DNA from: Guyanagaster necrorhizus
Lineage: Eukaryota > Basidiomycota > Agaricomycetes > Agaricales > Physalacriaceae
Length of the DNA: 64,000 nucleotides
Assembly (NCBI RefSeq): GCF_019112545.1
Contig: NW_025064906.1
Location: 56,610-120,609 of the forward strand
Reading direction: 5' to 3'
Translations under genes and position numbers: made by a program
Shown: in pieces, positions 11,111 through 21,880 of the stretch
Layout: each line of letters opens with the position of its first letter
Numbering within the stretch: the stretch's first letter is position 1
Notes under the pieces: model-generated
The model's input: the letters and a program-made list of their open reading frames with translations, nothing else
Told to the model about the DNA's origin: nothing
The model's database searches: none

Positions 11111-14100
11111 TTGATCTGGATCTTGACTGTAAGATTCCATCCTATGGTCTTAGTGTGATGAACATATCTCCTTAGTCTCCACAGCTCATTGAGCTACTCT
11201 AAGGCTCAACACCTCTCTGCCTTTCTCATTTCTCCAATTACTCTATTGATGACCTCCTCTACTTGGGTTTTATATATCCAATTCTTGAGTATGGCCTTTG
11301 CAGCCTCTTCTGTTAGTGCATCATGAATGGCTCTCCAGGTCCATTCAGTCTCAAATGATTTGAGCTACTGATTGGAGGCCTCTTCTCCTCTTTGGCCTGA
11401 GGGCAGTTGAGTGTTCTTTGGTGATTTTTTGATGTGCATAGCAATAGCAGGTATATTTGAATGCATAGATAAGTTAGGCATATTTATAACTACAGAAGTA
11501 TTATCAGTCTGACTAGCAGCTATAGTTCACACACCATAGAGTTCTTTGGCTGACCCAGTGGAATTGCTCACTGGTCAGCTCTGTCTTTTACCTTCTTCAC
11601 TTTGGTTTTGGTGCTGAGTTCCTCCTTCTCTTTCTGGAGGTCAGCAATCTGCACTCATATATCTTTTCAGGTTCTCTTCTTCTTCAGACAGTCTTTTGTC
11701 ATGTGACTCTTCTGGCTGCAGTTGAAACACTTTCCTTCTTTCTTCATGCAGTCTATGTCCATAGGCTTTTCTGTCTCTATATATGTAGTTCCTGTACCCA
11801 TCTTCTGAGTGTGATAGGTAGGGGCTATTGAGGTTTCCAATAATTTTCTGGCAGTTGTCTCTGACTGTTTGTTCAGAGTTGGTGGAGTCAGTTTCTTGAG
11901 GTAATCTTGCAGGGTCAACTGTTCTGCTTTCTGCCTTTGTTGCTCCTTATACATCTCAATGATTTGTTCCTTTCATTCATCATATCCCACTGATATTAGG
12001 GCTTTGATGCCAATGGCAGAGATCATCATGACATATGAGGAGAGGACTCCTCTCTTGAGAGCCTCTACTATTCATCTGTCATTTGCTATGTTATCTTGAA
12101 TCCTGGCAAGCTTCACAAGCTGTTTCAGCTCATCAAAGTAATCTGTGGCTGCCTTATCTCCCATTTTATACTCCTTGATCTTTTGTTTATGTATTTCTTG
12201 TACTGCCAGATCAATAAATTTGTCATGAAGCATTTGTTTGAAGACTGGCCATAAAGGGTATTGATAGTGCTCCTGAGTTGACAATCAGAAGTTCAGAGAG
12301 ATAAGGATCCACTATGTTTTTGCCTTATTCTTGAGATAGGAGGCAGCAAAGATAACCTTGTTCATGTTGGTTTCAAGGTATCCAATATACACTTCAAAGT
12401 GCTGCTCACAATTGACCAAGAATCTGTCAATATTATCAGATGCCTTCTTGAAGGGGCAAGATTTGCAGAGTAGATCTAGTTTGCATTGTAAGATGGTAGC
12501 ATTGTCAGACAAGAGCCTCATCAAATTGAGCCAATCTTTGAAGGGTGGTCAGTGCCACTTTAGAGGCAGCCCAGAGAATAAATGAAGAGAGTGATCATCA
12601 GTGACTGAGCTCCCCTTCAGTGCTTCTTCTTTTTGGATGATGACACCATCTTGCATGATAAACCTGAGTCTCACTGCTTTGGGGTCATCCTGGACTAGTT
12701 TCTTTCTGATCTCACTCTCTGTGGCTTCATCAGGTGAGGGCTGGACCCTTAGCATTCAGCTCTCTCTATCAGTCTAGAGATTTCAACAGTCACTCAGCCG
12801 AGTGATCAGTTGAGGCTGGAATTGTAACAACTAAGTTGCCACTGATCAGACTGAAGGAGTGGAGTATAAATAGTTGCTTCAGATTGTTGGAGCCATGTAT
12901 ATGGTTTGCTGTAGAGTGACTGGAGAGGTCCATAGCATTGGCTGGATTCTGATCAGAGATTGATACTCTAGCATTCTTTTGATCAGGTCTTTAAAATGGT
13001 TTTGATTATACTGGTCTGTAGTATAGCTTGTGGCAGCATGGCATAGAATTTCTGTTTGTTTATTTGGTTCAGCAGTAATATATAATTTTCCAAGGTGCAA
13101 TGCCAACCAGTTGGAATTGTGCCATAAAAATATTACCCTCCACTCATACAGTTCCTGATACTCTCTTGCTCAGACTCTCTGAATTTCTTCTTCCAATGCT
13201 TCTTTATCTGTGTCTTCTGTGAGGAGGTACATAAGCTCTCTGCTGGTGTGAGGCAGTTCACTACTCTCAGTTTCATCATTCTTGTCTTTCTCCCTCTCAA
13301 AGAGAGAATCATTGAGCCAGTCAAAGATACTCTCCTCATCTCCTGGCAGTCATATTGTTGTTTTGCTGCTCTAGCTGAGTGCTGGGCCCAGTGGTGGGAC
13401 TCATATTGGTTGGGATGGTGATGTCAATATAGGTATCTCTGGTATGGCTTCCAATGTTTAGGTCATACTGGTTGCTTTTTATTGCTTGCACTATCTCCAC
13501 TCACTTGCTATAGGTGTGGAAGTCTTGGTAGTATTGCTTATTGAGGAATTGTTGAGTGACTCTACTTCTGAGATACCCTTGAAGAGTGTGAGTGGAGATA
13601 TATGCATTGAGAGATACTCGAAGCCTGTAGTGCCTGAGGATGAACTCATCATCCTTAAAGGTAGTATCAATACTGAGGGTTCAGTTGGAAGAAGAATATT
13701 CAAAGGATAGGAGGCAGAAGGCAGCTCTTTGGACATTGTTTTATGGTGGGAGAGAAACTCCCTTATCATCTCACCTTCCAGTCTTGCTAGTGGTAAGAGT
13801 TTCTCTGAGTCCATCCACTTATGAGTCTGTTTCTGTTATATTGGGTTCATGGAATATGGAGGTCAAGAGCAAGAGCTGTGAATGGAGCCTGTATCAGTCT
13901 GGAGACCTGGCCTAGAGTCACTCTCTCTTGTTTTGATGCTGCTCACTTCTGGTTCATGTGTCATATACTGCAGCATCTTACACATACTGCTCCTCTTTCA
14001 TAACTCTCTGCTTAAGACTGCTGAGAGCTTGGTGATATTCTTCTGGGATCTGTCTTTGTCATTATTCCTCCTGTCTGACAGCTTCATTGTAGTGGAAAGG

Positions 14101-14655
14101 GATGTTAAGATCCCAGATGAGGAATAGGCAGTAGATAATTTTATTGTGAGCTTCTCTTCTTCTGTTCTCATTGGTGAGTTAATCACTTGATGCTCTTCCC
14201 ATTCTGGCACTGGTTCCAAGAGACTTGGACATTGGAGAGCTGGTGGCAGGAGTCTTGTGTCACTCATTGAAGAAAGAGTAGAGTCTCAGAGCCACTCTAG
14301 CAGAATTGATGGAATTTCTAGCATAGTTGCCAACCCCAGAGGTTGGGGATGTAGTAGCTGGATTGAAAGAGAAGGATTACTAAAAGAAGTCCTTCAAAAT
14401 GTTCTCATCCTTGTGGTTGGAGATAAGAGGAGAGACCTATAGGTTTCTGAATCCTGTGAGTCGATTGTCTTCATTTCTGCTGATAGGTCAAAGAGGGTAT
14501 TAGTGTCCCTCTTCTTTTTGACTATTTCTCTAATGTGAGCTGCTAAGTCTGGCTTCAGGTACAGGCTCTAGGGGCTGGTAGATTGTTCATTAGGATTCTG
14601 GAATGTCATAGAGAGGTAAATCAGAGATGATATTGTGAAGAATGTGTCTGATGTG
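11111..14655 (-). pseudogene. A1 gag with intact CCHC knuckle
   Basis: The knuckle is inside the frame at 11667-11954 and reads CFNCSQKSHMTKDC, with all four zinc ligands present. Capsid-like blocks lie at 12072-12284 (FKQMLHDKFIDLAVQEIHK) and 12312-12524 (CPFKKASDNIDRFLVNCEQ). The Ser-rich N-terminal part lies at 13491-14640. Gag is cut at 14655 by B1; the remaining leader follows B1 at 23852. The first codons (MTF near 14611) show that A2 has an extra frame break here. Confidence 0.82.
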
Positions 14656-15155
14656 TGTTACATGCATGCCACTGTCCTTCATGTCATCTCAACCAATCAT
14701 AGATTCAATCATGGAAACCCACTGGACTCTGACCACTCTCTATTACCTATTAATTTCATTTTCACTATTATCATTTTACATCTGTATCTCACATTATAAT
14801 ATCTAGACCCTAAACTCAGTAGTGAATATTGATATCAGAACCCAATGGAACCTCACTCAGAATTAGCTACCATTAGTATATAAAGCCATGTATAACCATT
14901 GTAACTACTCAGTTTGAATATCAACTTGGATAGCCATCTACACTTCATACTCACTTCAACTCCTTTTTCTTCATCCATCAGATTCTGCTCCAAAGGATAC
15001 TTCTCTTCACTTTTCTGAACAGAACTCTGTTCCATCCATCCAAATTCTTGGGCCCCAACTCAAGGATGATATTGCCAATAGCTTTGTTAATGCCTATGCA
15101 CTCTGCCAGTCTCCATGTGTGCACTTAAACCCACTTGATTGGCATGTTCCTAACA
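14656..15155 (+). repeat. B1 5' LTR (family B, 500 bp)
   Basis: It starts TGTTACATGCATGCC and ends TGTTCCTAACA. It pairs with 23347-23846 and, in inverse orientation, with 50342-50838. Confidence 0.93.
14877..14921 (+). promoter_or_regulatory. B1 LTR TATA box and R-region self-primer motif
   Basis: TATATAAAG at 14877-14885 is followed 34 nt later by AGTTTGAATAT (14911-14921). The same pair is present in the 3' LTR. The spacing fits a transcript start at or just before the second motif. Confidence 0.65.
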
Positions 15156-15157
15156 GT

Positions 15158-15168
15158 ATATTTGAACT
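15158..15168 (+). other. B1 primer-binding site, candidate self-primer
   Basis: ATATTTGAACT lies two bases after the LTR. It is the reverse complement of the LTR motif at 14911-14921 apart from the central dinucleotide. Both sites differ there as expected if an ancestral palindromic CG decayed to TG in each copy, so the ancestral pairing would have been 11 of 11. Confidence 0.6.
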
Positions 15169-15261
15169 CAAACCCTTGAGTCAAAAATTTTTATCATATC
15201 CACCACATTTACCCAACCCACAGAAACTGATCTTGAACAAACCCAGCCTACTCATCACAAC

Positions 15262-16280
15262 ATGTTTTCCATAGAAGACATTCTGGTCTCTGTCTCAAAG
15301 GAACAACCAGACCTTTTCAGATTAGTCTCTAGTGGAGGACAACCTTCCTGTAGGGAAACCTACAATCACTCTAGCTTCACTGCCCACCAATGTAATTATG
15401 ATGATTTCTCTAACTCTTTTGATATCACCAGCATCCCAACTAATGGAGCCTGATGTATGGTGCCTGAATCAACCTTCAAATAGACTCTTTATCCCTGGAC
15501 AACATGTATGACAGCCCAGACTCAGAGGGCAGAGATGAAGACACCCCTACTCATACTCCTATTTAACAGAAATCAGATGGTAATCCATCAAACTCTTTTC
15601 CAGATGGACCAGATGGACCAGGTGGTTCCAATAGCCCAGACAGCTCTGATAGCCCTGCAGAAAGTAACAACCCAAATTAGCAGAATATGTTCCTAGAATT
15701 TATGAACCTGTTATAAGGAGTCTTCACTTCCCTCAATAACTCTAAACCAGCCACTATTCATACCAAGGTTAAAGAACTGGAACCATTTTATAGCTCTAAC
15801 CCTCACAAACTGAAGGCCTTCATTGTCTCCCTTCAGTTAAACTTCAATGATAGGTCTACTGCATTTGCAACAGATGCCAACAAGATCAACTATGCTATTT
15901 CCTTCTTGGCTGGCACCATGCTTAACTGGTTCAAACTAGACATTCTTAACTCCAATCTGTGGAATCCACCAGCCTGGCAATTCTCCTATGTGGCTTTCTT
16001 AGATGAGCTTTATAGCAACTTTGGCCTCTTTGATGCTATCAGAGATGCCGAAGATGCATTAGAACATCTTTGGATGCATGATAGAGATCAGATCATAAAG
16101 TATATAGTTTAATTCAACCAGTACATCTCACAAATTGAGTACAGAGATAACTCCCTCTGCTATGCCTTTTATTGTAGCCTCTGCACTCATATCAAGGATG
16201 ATATGACACATTATAGAAAGCCAAACAACCTTTGTGATATACACTTCCTTGCCTAAGAACTTGATGCTCACTACTGAATC
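15262..16280 (+). pseudogene. B1 gag, capsid part
   Basis: The frame contains KVKELEPFYSSNPHKLKAF, LQLNFNDR, NYAISFLAGTMLNWF, LWNPPAWQFSY, ELYSNFGLFDA and IIKYIV, in the order of Retrotrans_gag capsid proteins of basidiomycete gypsy elements. A proline- and aspartate-rich N-terminus (about 15590-15660) precedes it. The first methionine at 15262 is plausible but not proven. Gag is cut near 16277 in a DAHYW-like motif and resumes at 18088. Confidence 0.82.
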
Positions 16281-18088
16281 TGATAACATGCCCTCTCTGT
16301 GTTTAGGCATGTAAAATTACAAAAATTGAGAATACATAGACTGCATTTCAGTCTAGTAAGCATGTAACTGAGAATAGAAGAAGAGCACACAGAAACCTAG
16401 CCATCATGAGGCTAAACTAAAGTAACAAAGAGCAGAGTGCATGGCCTAGTAGCAGACAAATACCAGAGAGGTTAGACTGCATGTGAGATCCTAGCACTTG
16501 GCTCTAAATGTGCCAATACCATTACAAGAGAGTATGCTAAAAATAAAAAGAATATGATCAAAATATGATTAGCAACCTTAATCACATTGATCAATGATGC
16601 ACTGATGGAACATGCTTTAGAACAGAGATCTGAGACCCAAAGAAAGGTATCTGAATAACTGGGTGCTAAACAGAGAGATGCAATGATGGCAACAAGAGGA
16701 CAGATAGAGGAGTACTACTCTTAGAGATGAATAGCACATGTACTGCTCAGAGACTTGCATGCATACTTATAGTGCTTTAGTGCACTTAACACAGTGAGAG
16801 ACCCTGCATCATACTATGATATGACACATACCATATTGAGTAAGTTAATTAATGCATACCAGGCCAGAAGTGATGCATTTTATGTGCTAGAGGGAATATT
16901 AAGACACTGGAAAAGAGAACATAACTATTGTGGCTGACTCTGGATATAAGAGATAACTCTGGAAATCTAAAACAGTTTACTGCTGTCAGAGATGTGTCAC
17001 TGAAAGAATAAGAAAGCAAGCAGATCTGGCTAGGCCAGCTAGCCAAGGTCAGCTAGCAAGAAAACATTGTGCAGTCCTGGCCTGGAAGAGAATAAGTATG
17101 ACAACTGTGATATGCACATGAATAATACCCATGGGATCTGACATAGAGTCTCATGCTTTAAAGATATCATAATAGGATTATATTAGTAAATACTATAGTA
17201 GAGTATTTAAATATCACATTGTATGAGTAGAAGAGAGAGTTTTTGACCTCCACAGATGCAATGTATTAGGCATAGAAAGCTTTGCATTCTAGCTCTAGGT
17301 TTGTGTTTGTAACTTTGGGTAAGAAAATAGATGTATTATTGAATATTCTTGAGAGAGCTGTGAGAACTAAATGAGGCATCAAAGCTTGCAAAGGACTTGA
17401 GCTCAATTTGATAAGAGGTTTTAGATCATGCTCTAACCTGAGAATAAGAGAGTGGTGTCTGAAGGGTATTATCTTGAGTTTTTAAGGTATTTGTGATGTG
17501 TGGCACTACAGGTGGCAGAGATTCAAACCCTTTGGTCTGTCAGATGATGTTTATTATGTTTTTGTGTCTCTGGATTGTATAAGTTTGAATCCTGTGGGTC
17601 TATGATTGGTTTGGGAACTTGTGAACAGAGATCTGTGCTCTTTGGCACTTGTAAACATATTTGTGATTGGTTTTTGCTTAAAGTGTGAAGCTTTGAGTTG
17701 TATATTATATGTGTTAGGAATTTTGAGGTGATCTAAGCTGTGCTTAGGACTTTTTGGAGAGTTTTGTGAGAGTGTTTCAATGTATTGTATTGAGCTGCAG
17801 TACTCTTTGCCTTGAAGCCCAGCAACACCTGTTGCCACCTCTTGTTTTGATAAGACAAAAAGCTTTGGAACTTAGAGAGATCTCAGACTGTTATAAGCAT
17901 GCTATTACTGTTTGCATGCTGTGATCTCATTGAAGAAGATAATTATATTTGTTGATTACTACTTTTATCACATTATAATCCCCCCATAAATTAAGAATTT
18001 TGTGTGTGTGTTGGTGTGAGTATGGTCAGTGGATAATGCTCTGCTGTATCTGTTTTCACCTTGTATGCACTCAGATCCTCTTTATTGG
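16277..18088. mobile_element. Insertion F inside B1 gag, family unknown
   Basis: Removing this 1.8-kb stretch restores the B gag text across the breakpoint (DAHY followed by WKTKIA). It shows no protease, RT or transposase motif and no long open frame. TGATAA at 16281 and TTATCA ending at 17970 could be ends of an LTR-like unit, but the last 120 bp would then be unexplained. The flanks CTCACTACTG and CTCTTTATTG are weakly similar and could be a decayed duplication. Exact ends are unresolved. Confidence 0.55.
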
Positions 18089-18441
18089 AAGACCAAAATT
18101 GCTCATGAAAACCAGAACAATAAGGCCTCCAACTAATCCTCGAACCCCAAATCCAAGAGGTCCAACTCTTCTTCCTCAGACTTCAGCTCCACACTAAAAT
18201 CTACTATCCCTAAGTCTTATGCCAATAAGCTAGGCAAAGATGGCCATCTTACTTAGAAAGAAAAAGACCACTGGCACTAGAACAACCTGTGTATGTTCTA
18301 TGGAGCCAAACACAAGACTGAAGACTGCAACAAGTGGAAGGCAGCAGCCTCTGCCCAGAGTTGTGCAGCTGAAGTCAACACTGCTCTCATGGAGCCAGCT
18401 CCTATAGAGTTGAAAAACTAGAAAGCAACTCTGTTCCCTCT
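18089..18441 (+). pseudogene. B1 gag C-terminus with degraded zinc knuckle
   Basis: The text continues gag with a Ser/Lys-rich stretch, then a segment resembling KLGKDGHLT and NLCMFYGAKHKTEDC. In family proteins this is a CCHC knuckle that binds RNA; here the second cysteine position reads Tyr. The frame is interrupted by stops. Confidence 0.7.
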
Positions 18442-19461
18442 GTGCAAGTTCAGGGTTGTGTTGACTCTATTCATACACTGGAGGTTATCACCCTCAATGC
18501 AACATCCCTTTCTAATCACTCCTTCTATATTCCCCTTTCAGCAGAATTACTAACTACTATGGAACCCAATGGTTTCTCAACTTGTATTATTCTGCATTTT
18601 CTTACCCTTATTGATTCTGATTCTAGCCACTGCTTTGTTGATACTAAGTATATAGCTGCTAATGAAATCTCTATTAAAACTATCTCTAGTGTGCAACTTT
18701 GATTGTTTGATGGCTCTATTGGGAGCCATATATCTCAAATCACAACTATCTCTATCTGTTTTCTGTCTAGAGACACCTTCTCCATCAACTTCTATGTCAC
18801 TCCTCTGAATTCATCTTGCAATCTTGTCTTAGAATACAACTGGCTCTCCCACTACAATCCACTGATTGACTGGGCTGAGAACAGTATCACTTTCTGCTCA
18901 AGCTACCAGGATCTCACTCCAACCAATTCTGCAGCCTCTATCACATCTCAGGGACTTCTATGCCCACAGAACAACAGTCCACCCCTCTCTGAGCCTTCCA
19001 GCTCAATTCTGAGACTTCCATGCCCACTGAACTCTATCAGTCTAACTTCTGAGGCTTCACTCTATTCCAAATCCACTTTGAGTAGCCAGCAGACTCTATT
19101 CCCATATAAACCCATCTATTTCTATCCTTCCTCAGAGTCTTTTACTATGAAAGCACACCCAAAAATCTCTATCATATCTGCTGCCACATTTGTCCAAGCC
19201 AGTATAGAAGAAGGCACTCAGCAGTTCACACTGCAGCCTTTCTTGCCGAATATTAGAGCTAAAGCCACATCCACAAAACTGGCAGATCTTTTATCAGTGC
19301 CAATAGAGTACCATGATTTGGCAGATGTCTTCAGTGATACTCTCTCCAAAAAGCTATCTGAACACAGGCTATATGACCTCAAAATCAACCTTGAGGAAGG
19401 AACATCTCCACTACTTGGACCCATTTATTCTCTTTCAGAATCTGAACTCAAGATCTTATGA
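18442..19461 (+). pseudogene. B1 aspartic protease and linker
   Basis: Two frames in phase (18442-18702 and 18703-19461) are separated by a single TGA where Arg is expected. Protease landmarks: LIDSDSSHCFVD (usual DSGSTHCF), LFDGSI, FYVTPLNSSCNLVLEYNWL and YNPLIDW. The rest of the 252-residue frame is a Ser/Pro-rich linker, then the start of RT (HDLADVFSDTLSKKL, LPEHR-like, LYDLKINLEEG). It is one of the better preserved stretches of B1. Confidence 0.88.
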
Positions 19462-20180
19462 GAGTTGATTGATGATAATCTGCATAATGGGTTCATTACT
19501 CTATTCCACTCTCCACACAGAGCTTTGGTCCTATTTGTCAAAAAGAAAACTGATGAACTCTGACTCTGTGTTGACTACCATAGCCTAAACAAAATCTCCA
19601 AGAAGAATCACTACCCTCTTTCCCTCATTTCTGACCTCCTTGACTCTGCCTGCTCCACACACATCTACACCAAGCTCAACCTGCAACATGCCTACTATCT
19701 CATTCACATATCCAAAGGAGATGAATGAAAAACAGCTTTTCAGACCCATTATGGTTCCTTTGAATGGCATGTCATGCCTTTTGGCCTCACAAATACTCTG
19801 GTGGCATTCTAATAATTTGTAAATGATATATTCTCAGACATGCTTGATATATCAGTAGTAGTCTACCTTGACAAAATCCTCATATATTCTGACAACCCAG
19901 AAGATCATTAGAAATATGTTCATGAGGTTCTACACAGGCTTAGAACTAATGGACTCTACTGCAAGAGTTCTAAATGTGAATTCAATCAGAATTCTGTGGA
20001 ATACCTAGGCTACATCCTATCATCTGAAGGACTTCACATGTCTGAAGAAAAAGTCAAGGCCATTGTTGACTGGCCAATACTGCAAAAGATCAAGGACATC
20101 CAATCTTTTCTTGGCTTCACCAACTTCTACTGTCACTTCATACATGAATATAGTGATATTGTTCTTCCTCTTACATGACT
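19462..20180 (+). pseudogene. B1 reverse transcriptase
   Basis: Continues from the protease frame. Landmarks are [89 protein letters not shown] and SFLGFTNFYCHFI. The catalytic YLDD box reads YLDK. Several stops are present. The pattern is that of basidiomycete gypsy RT. Confidence 0.88.
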
Positions 20181-20780
20181 CACCTGCAAGGAAACTGCAT
20201 GGAAATTTGATAACAAATATTTGGCTGCCTTCAATGCATTGAAACAGGCCTTTACATATGCCTTTATCCTTATCTACTGAGTCTCTAATCAAAAGAGAAT
20301 GGTAGAAACCAACACCTCTGATTATACAATTGCAGCTATCCTCTCCATCTATCTTGAAGATAGCAAAATTCACCCCATCTCTTTCTGCTTCCAGAGCCTC
20401 CACAATGCTGAACTCAACTATAACACCCATGACAAAGAGCTTCTAGCCATTTTTGAGGCCTTTAAACATTGACAGCACTATCTTGAAGGCTCTGCAGACT
20501 CTATTGACATCATAACAGACCACAAGAACCTTGAATATTTCACCACCACCAAGATTTTAACCTACCAACAGGTCCACTGGTCTGAATACCTATCCAAATT
20601 CAATCTAATAATTTGGTTCTGCCCTGGAAAACTTGGTGGAAAACCAGATGTACTCATTAGACAATAGAATGTCTACTCTAAAGAGGGAGATAGCCAATAT
20701 GCCCAAGTCAACCCTCACAATTTCTGACCCATGTTCACCCAAGAACAACTCTCTGCATCACTCTGCACAACCTATCTTGA
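20181..20780 (+). pseudogene. B1 RNase H and linker to integrase
   Basis: Landmarks are NQKRMVETNTSDYTIAA (an Asn replaces the usual catalytic Asp), [47 protein letters not shown] and FNLIIWF. The linker VYSKEGDSQYAQVNP is highly characteristic of mushroom gypsy elements. Confidence 0.85.
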
Positions 20781-21388
20781 AGGCTCTACTCTATAGGCTA
20801 GTGCCATCATGGATATCAACAAACTTCACACTAATATCAAACAAGTACAATTGTCTAACTCTACATGCTCTGATAGCCTCCACCAGGCCAAGGCCACTTC
20901 TGAATCCTCTCTCTCTCAGTGGTCTATTGACAAATCCAACATCCTTCAGTTTGAAGGCTGCATCTATGTTCCAGACTCTGATGATCTCCATCTCTGTATA
21001 CTATAGAACAATCATGACCACATCTTGGCAGATCACTTTGGTCAAAATCAGACATTAGAACTAGTCCAGCAGAACTATACCTGATCAAAGATGCATCAAT
21101 ATGTTTGACACTATGTTAAGTTCTGCACAGTTTGTGGATGCAATAAGACACCTAGACACTACTCCTATAGGTTACTCAAACCTCTATCAGTCTCCAAATG
21201 GCCATAGGATTCTATTTCCATAGATTTCATTGAACAACTATCAGACTCTAATAGATTTACTGCCATCTTAATAGTCATAGACTGAGCTAGCAAGTAAGTT
21301 ATCTTCATTCCCACTCACAACACCATTAACTTTATGGAGCTTGTTCAACTTTTTTTTATTTATGTCTTCTCCAAACATAGAGTATCCA
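20781..21388 (+). pseudogene. B1 integrase, core truncated by deletion
   Basis: The zinc-binding N-terminus is present: an H...H pair near 21020-21070 (HDHILADHFG) and the FCTVCGCNKTPR-like Cys pair near 21125. The first catalytic block follows (SISIDFIEQL with Asp; the text then reads IVIDRASK-like). The frame then passes LVQLFFIYVFSKH and jumps at about 21388 to the C-terminal SYVTIGT text. The second Asp and Glu of the core are absent. Confidence 0.82.
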
Positions 21389-21700
21389 GTCTTTCATATG
21401 TCACAATTGGAACCCATAGAAGAAAACACTATTTCTAACTGAATCCAACCATCACCACCTCCAGTCAAAGTTGATAGAGAAGAACATTTCAAAATAGCCT
21501 AAATTCTCAACTCTAAACTGGACTGCTGGTTCTGCTGCCCACTGCTGTACAAAATCCAGTGGCTAGACTACAAAGATACCAATGAAGAGTTTGCTTGGTT
21601 ATCAGCCTCCAAGTTCTTTACTGACAAATTTATTGAAGAATTTCACTATTGATACTCAGGCAAATCAGGACTCTTATCCAAAGTTACTCAATCATTCTGT
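21389..21700 (+). pseudogene. B1 pol C-terminus, chromodomain
   Basis: After the deletion the text reads HMSQLEPIEENT, a Pro-rich PSPPPVK-like stretch, then a chromodomain: IAEILNSKLD-like, LLYKIQWLDYKDTNEEFAW, and FIEEFHY. The WxGYxxxxEExxW pattern is recognisable with transitions. It is the last pol domain. B2 has the same segment at 52288-52700. Confidence 0.82.
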
Positions 21701-21880
21701 TCTTGATACAACACTACTTCAGATGTCACTGGAGCCCCACCTTACTATTTCAATTCTAACCACTGAATATCATCTCAATCACCCCTTTTACACTTTCAAA
21801 AAGTCAAAATCTTATATTTACATTTTTTTCTCTACTACTAACATCTGATATCTTTTCTATATATATTTTGTACAAAATCT

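Noticed and set aside
20020..20430. 136-residue minus-strand frame
   Set aside because: It lies opposite RT and RNase H of B1, which are clear on the + strand; no family recognised.
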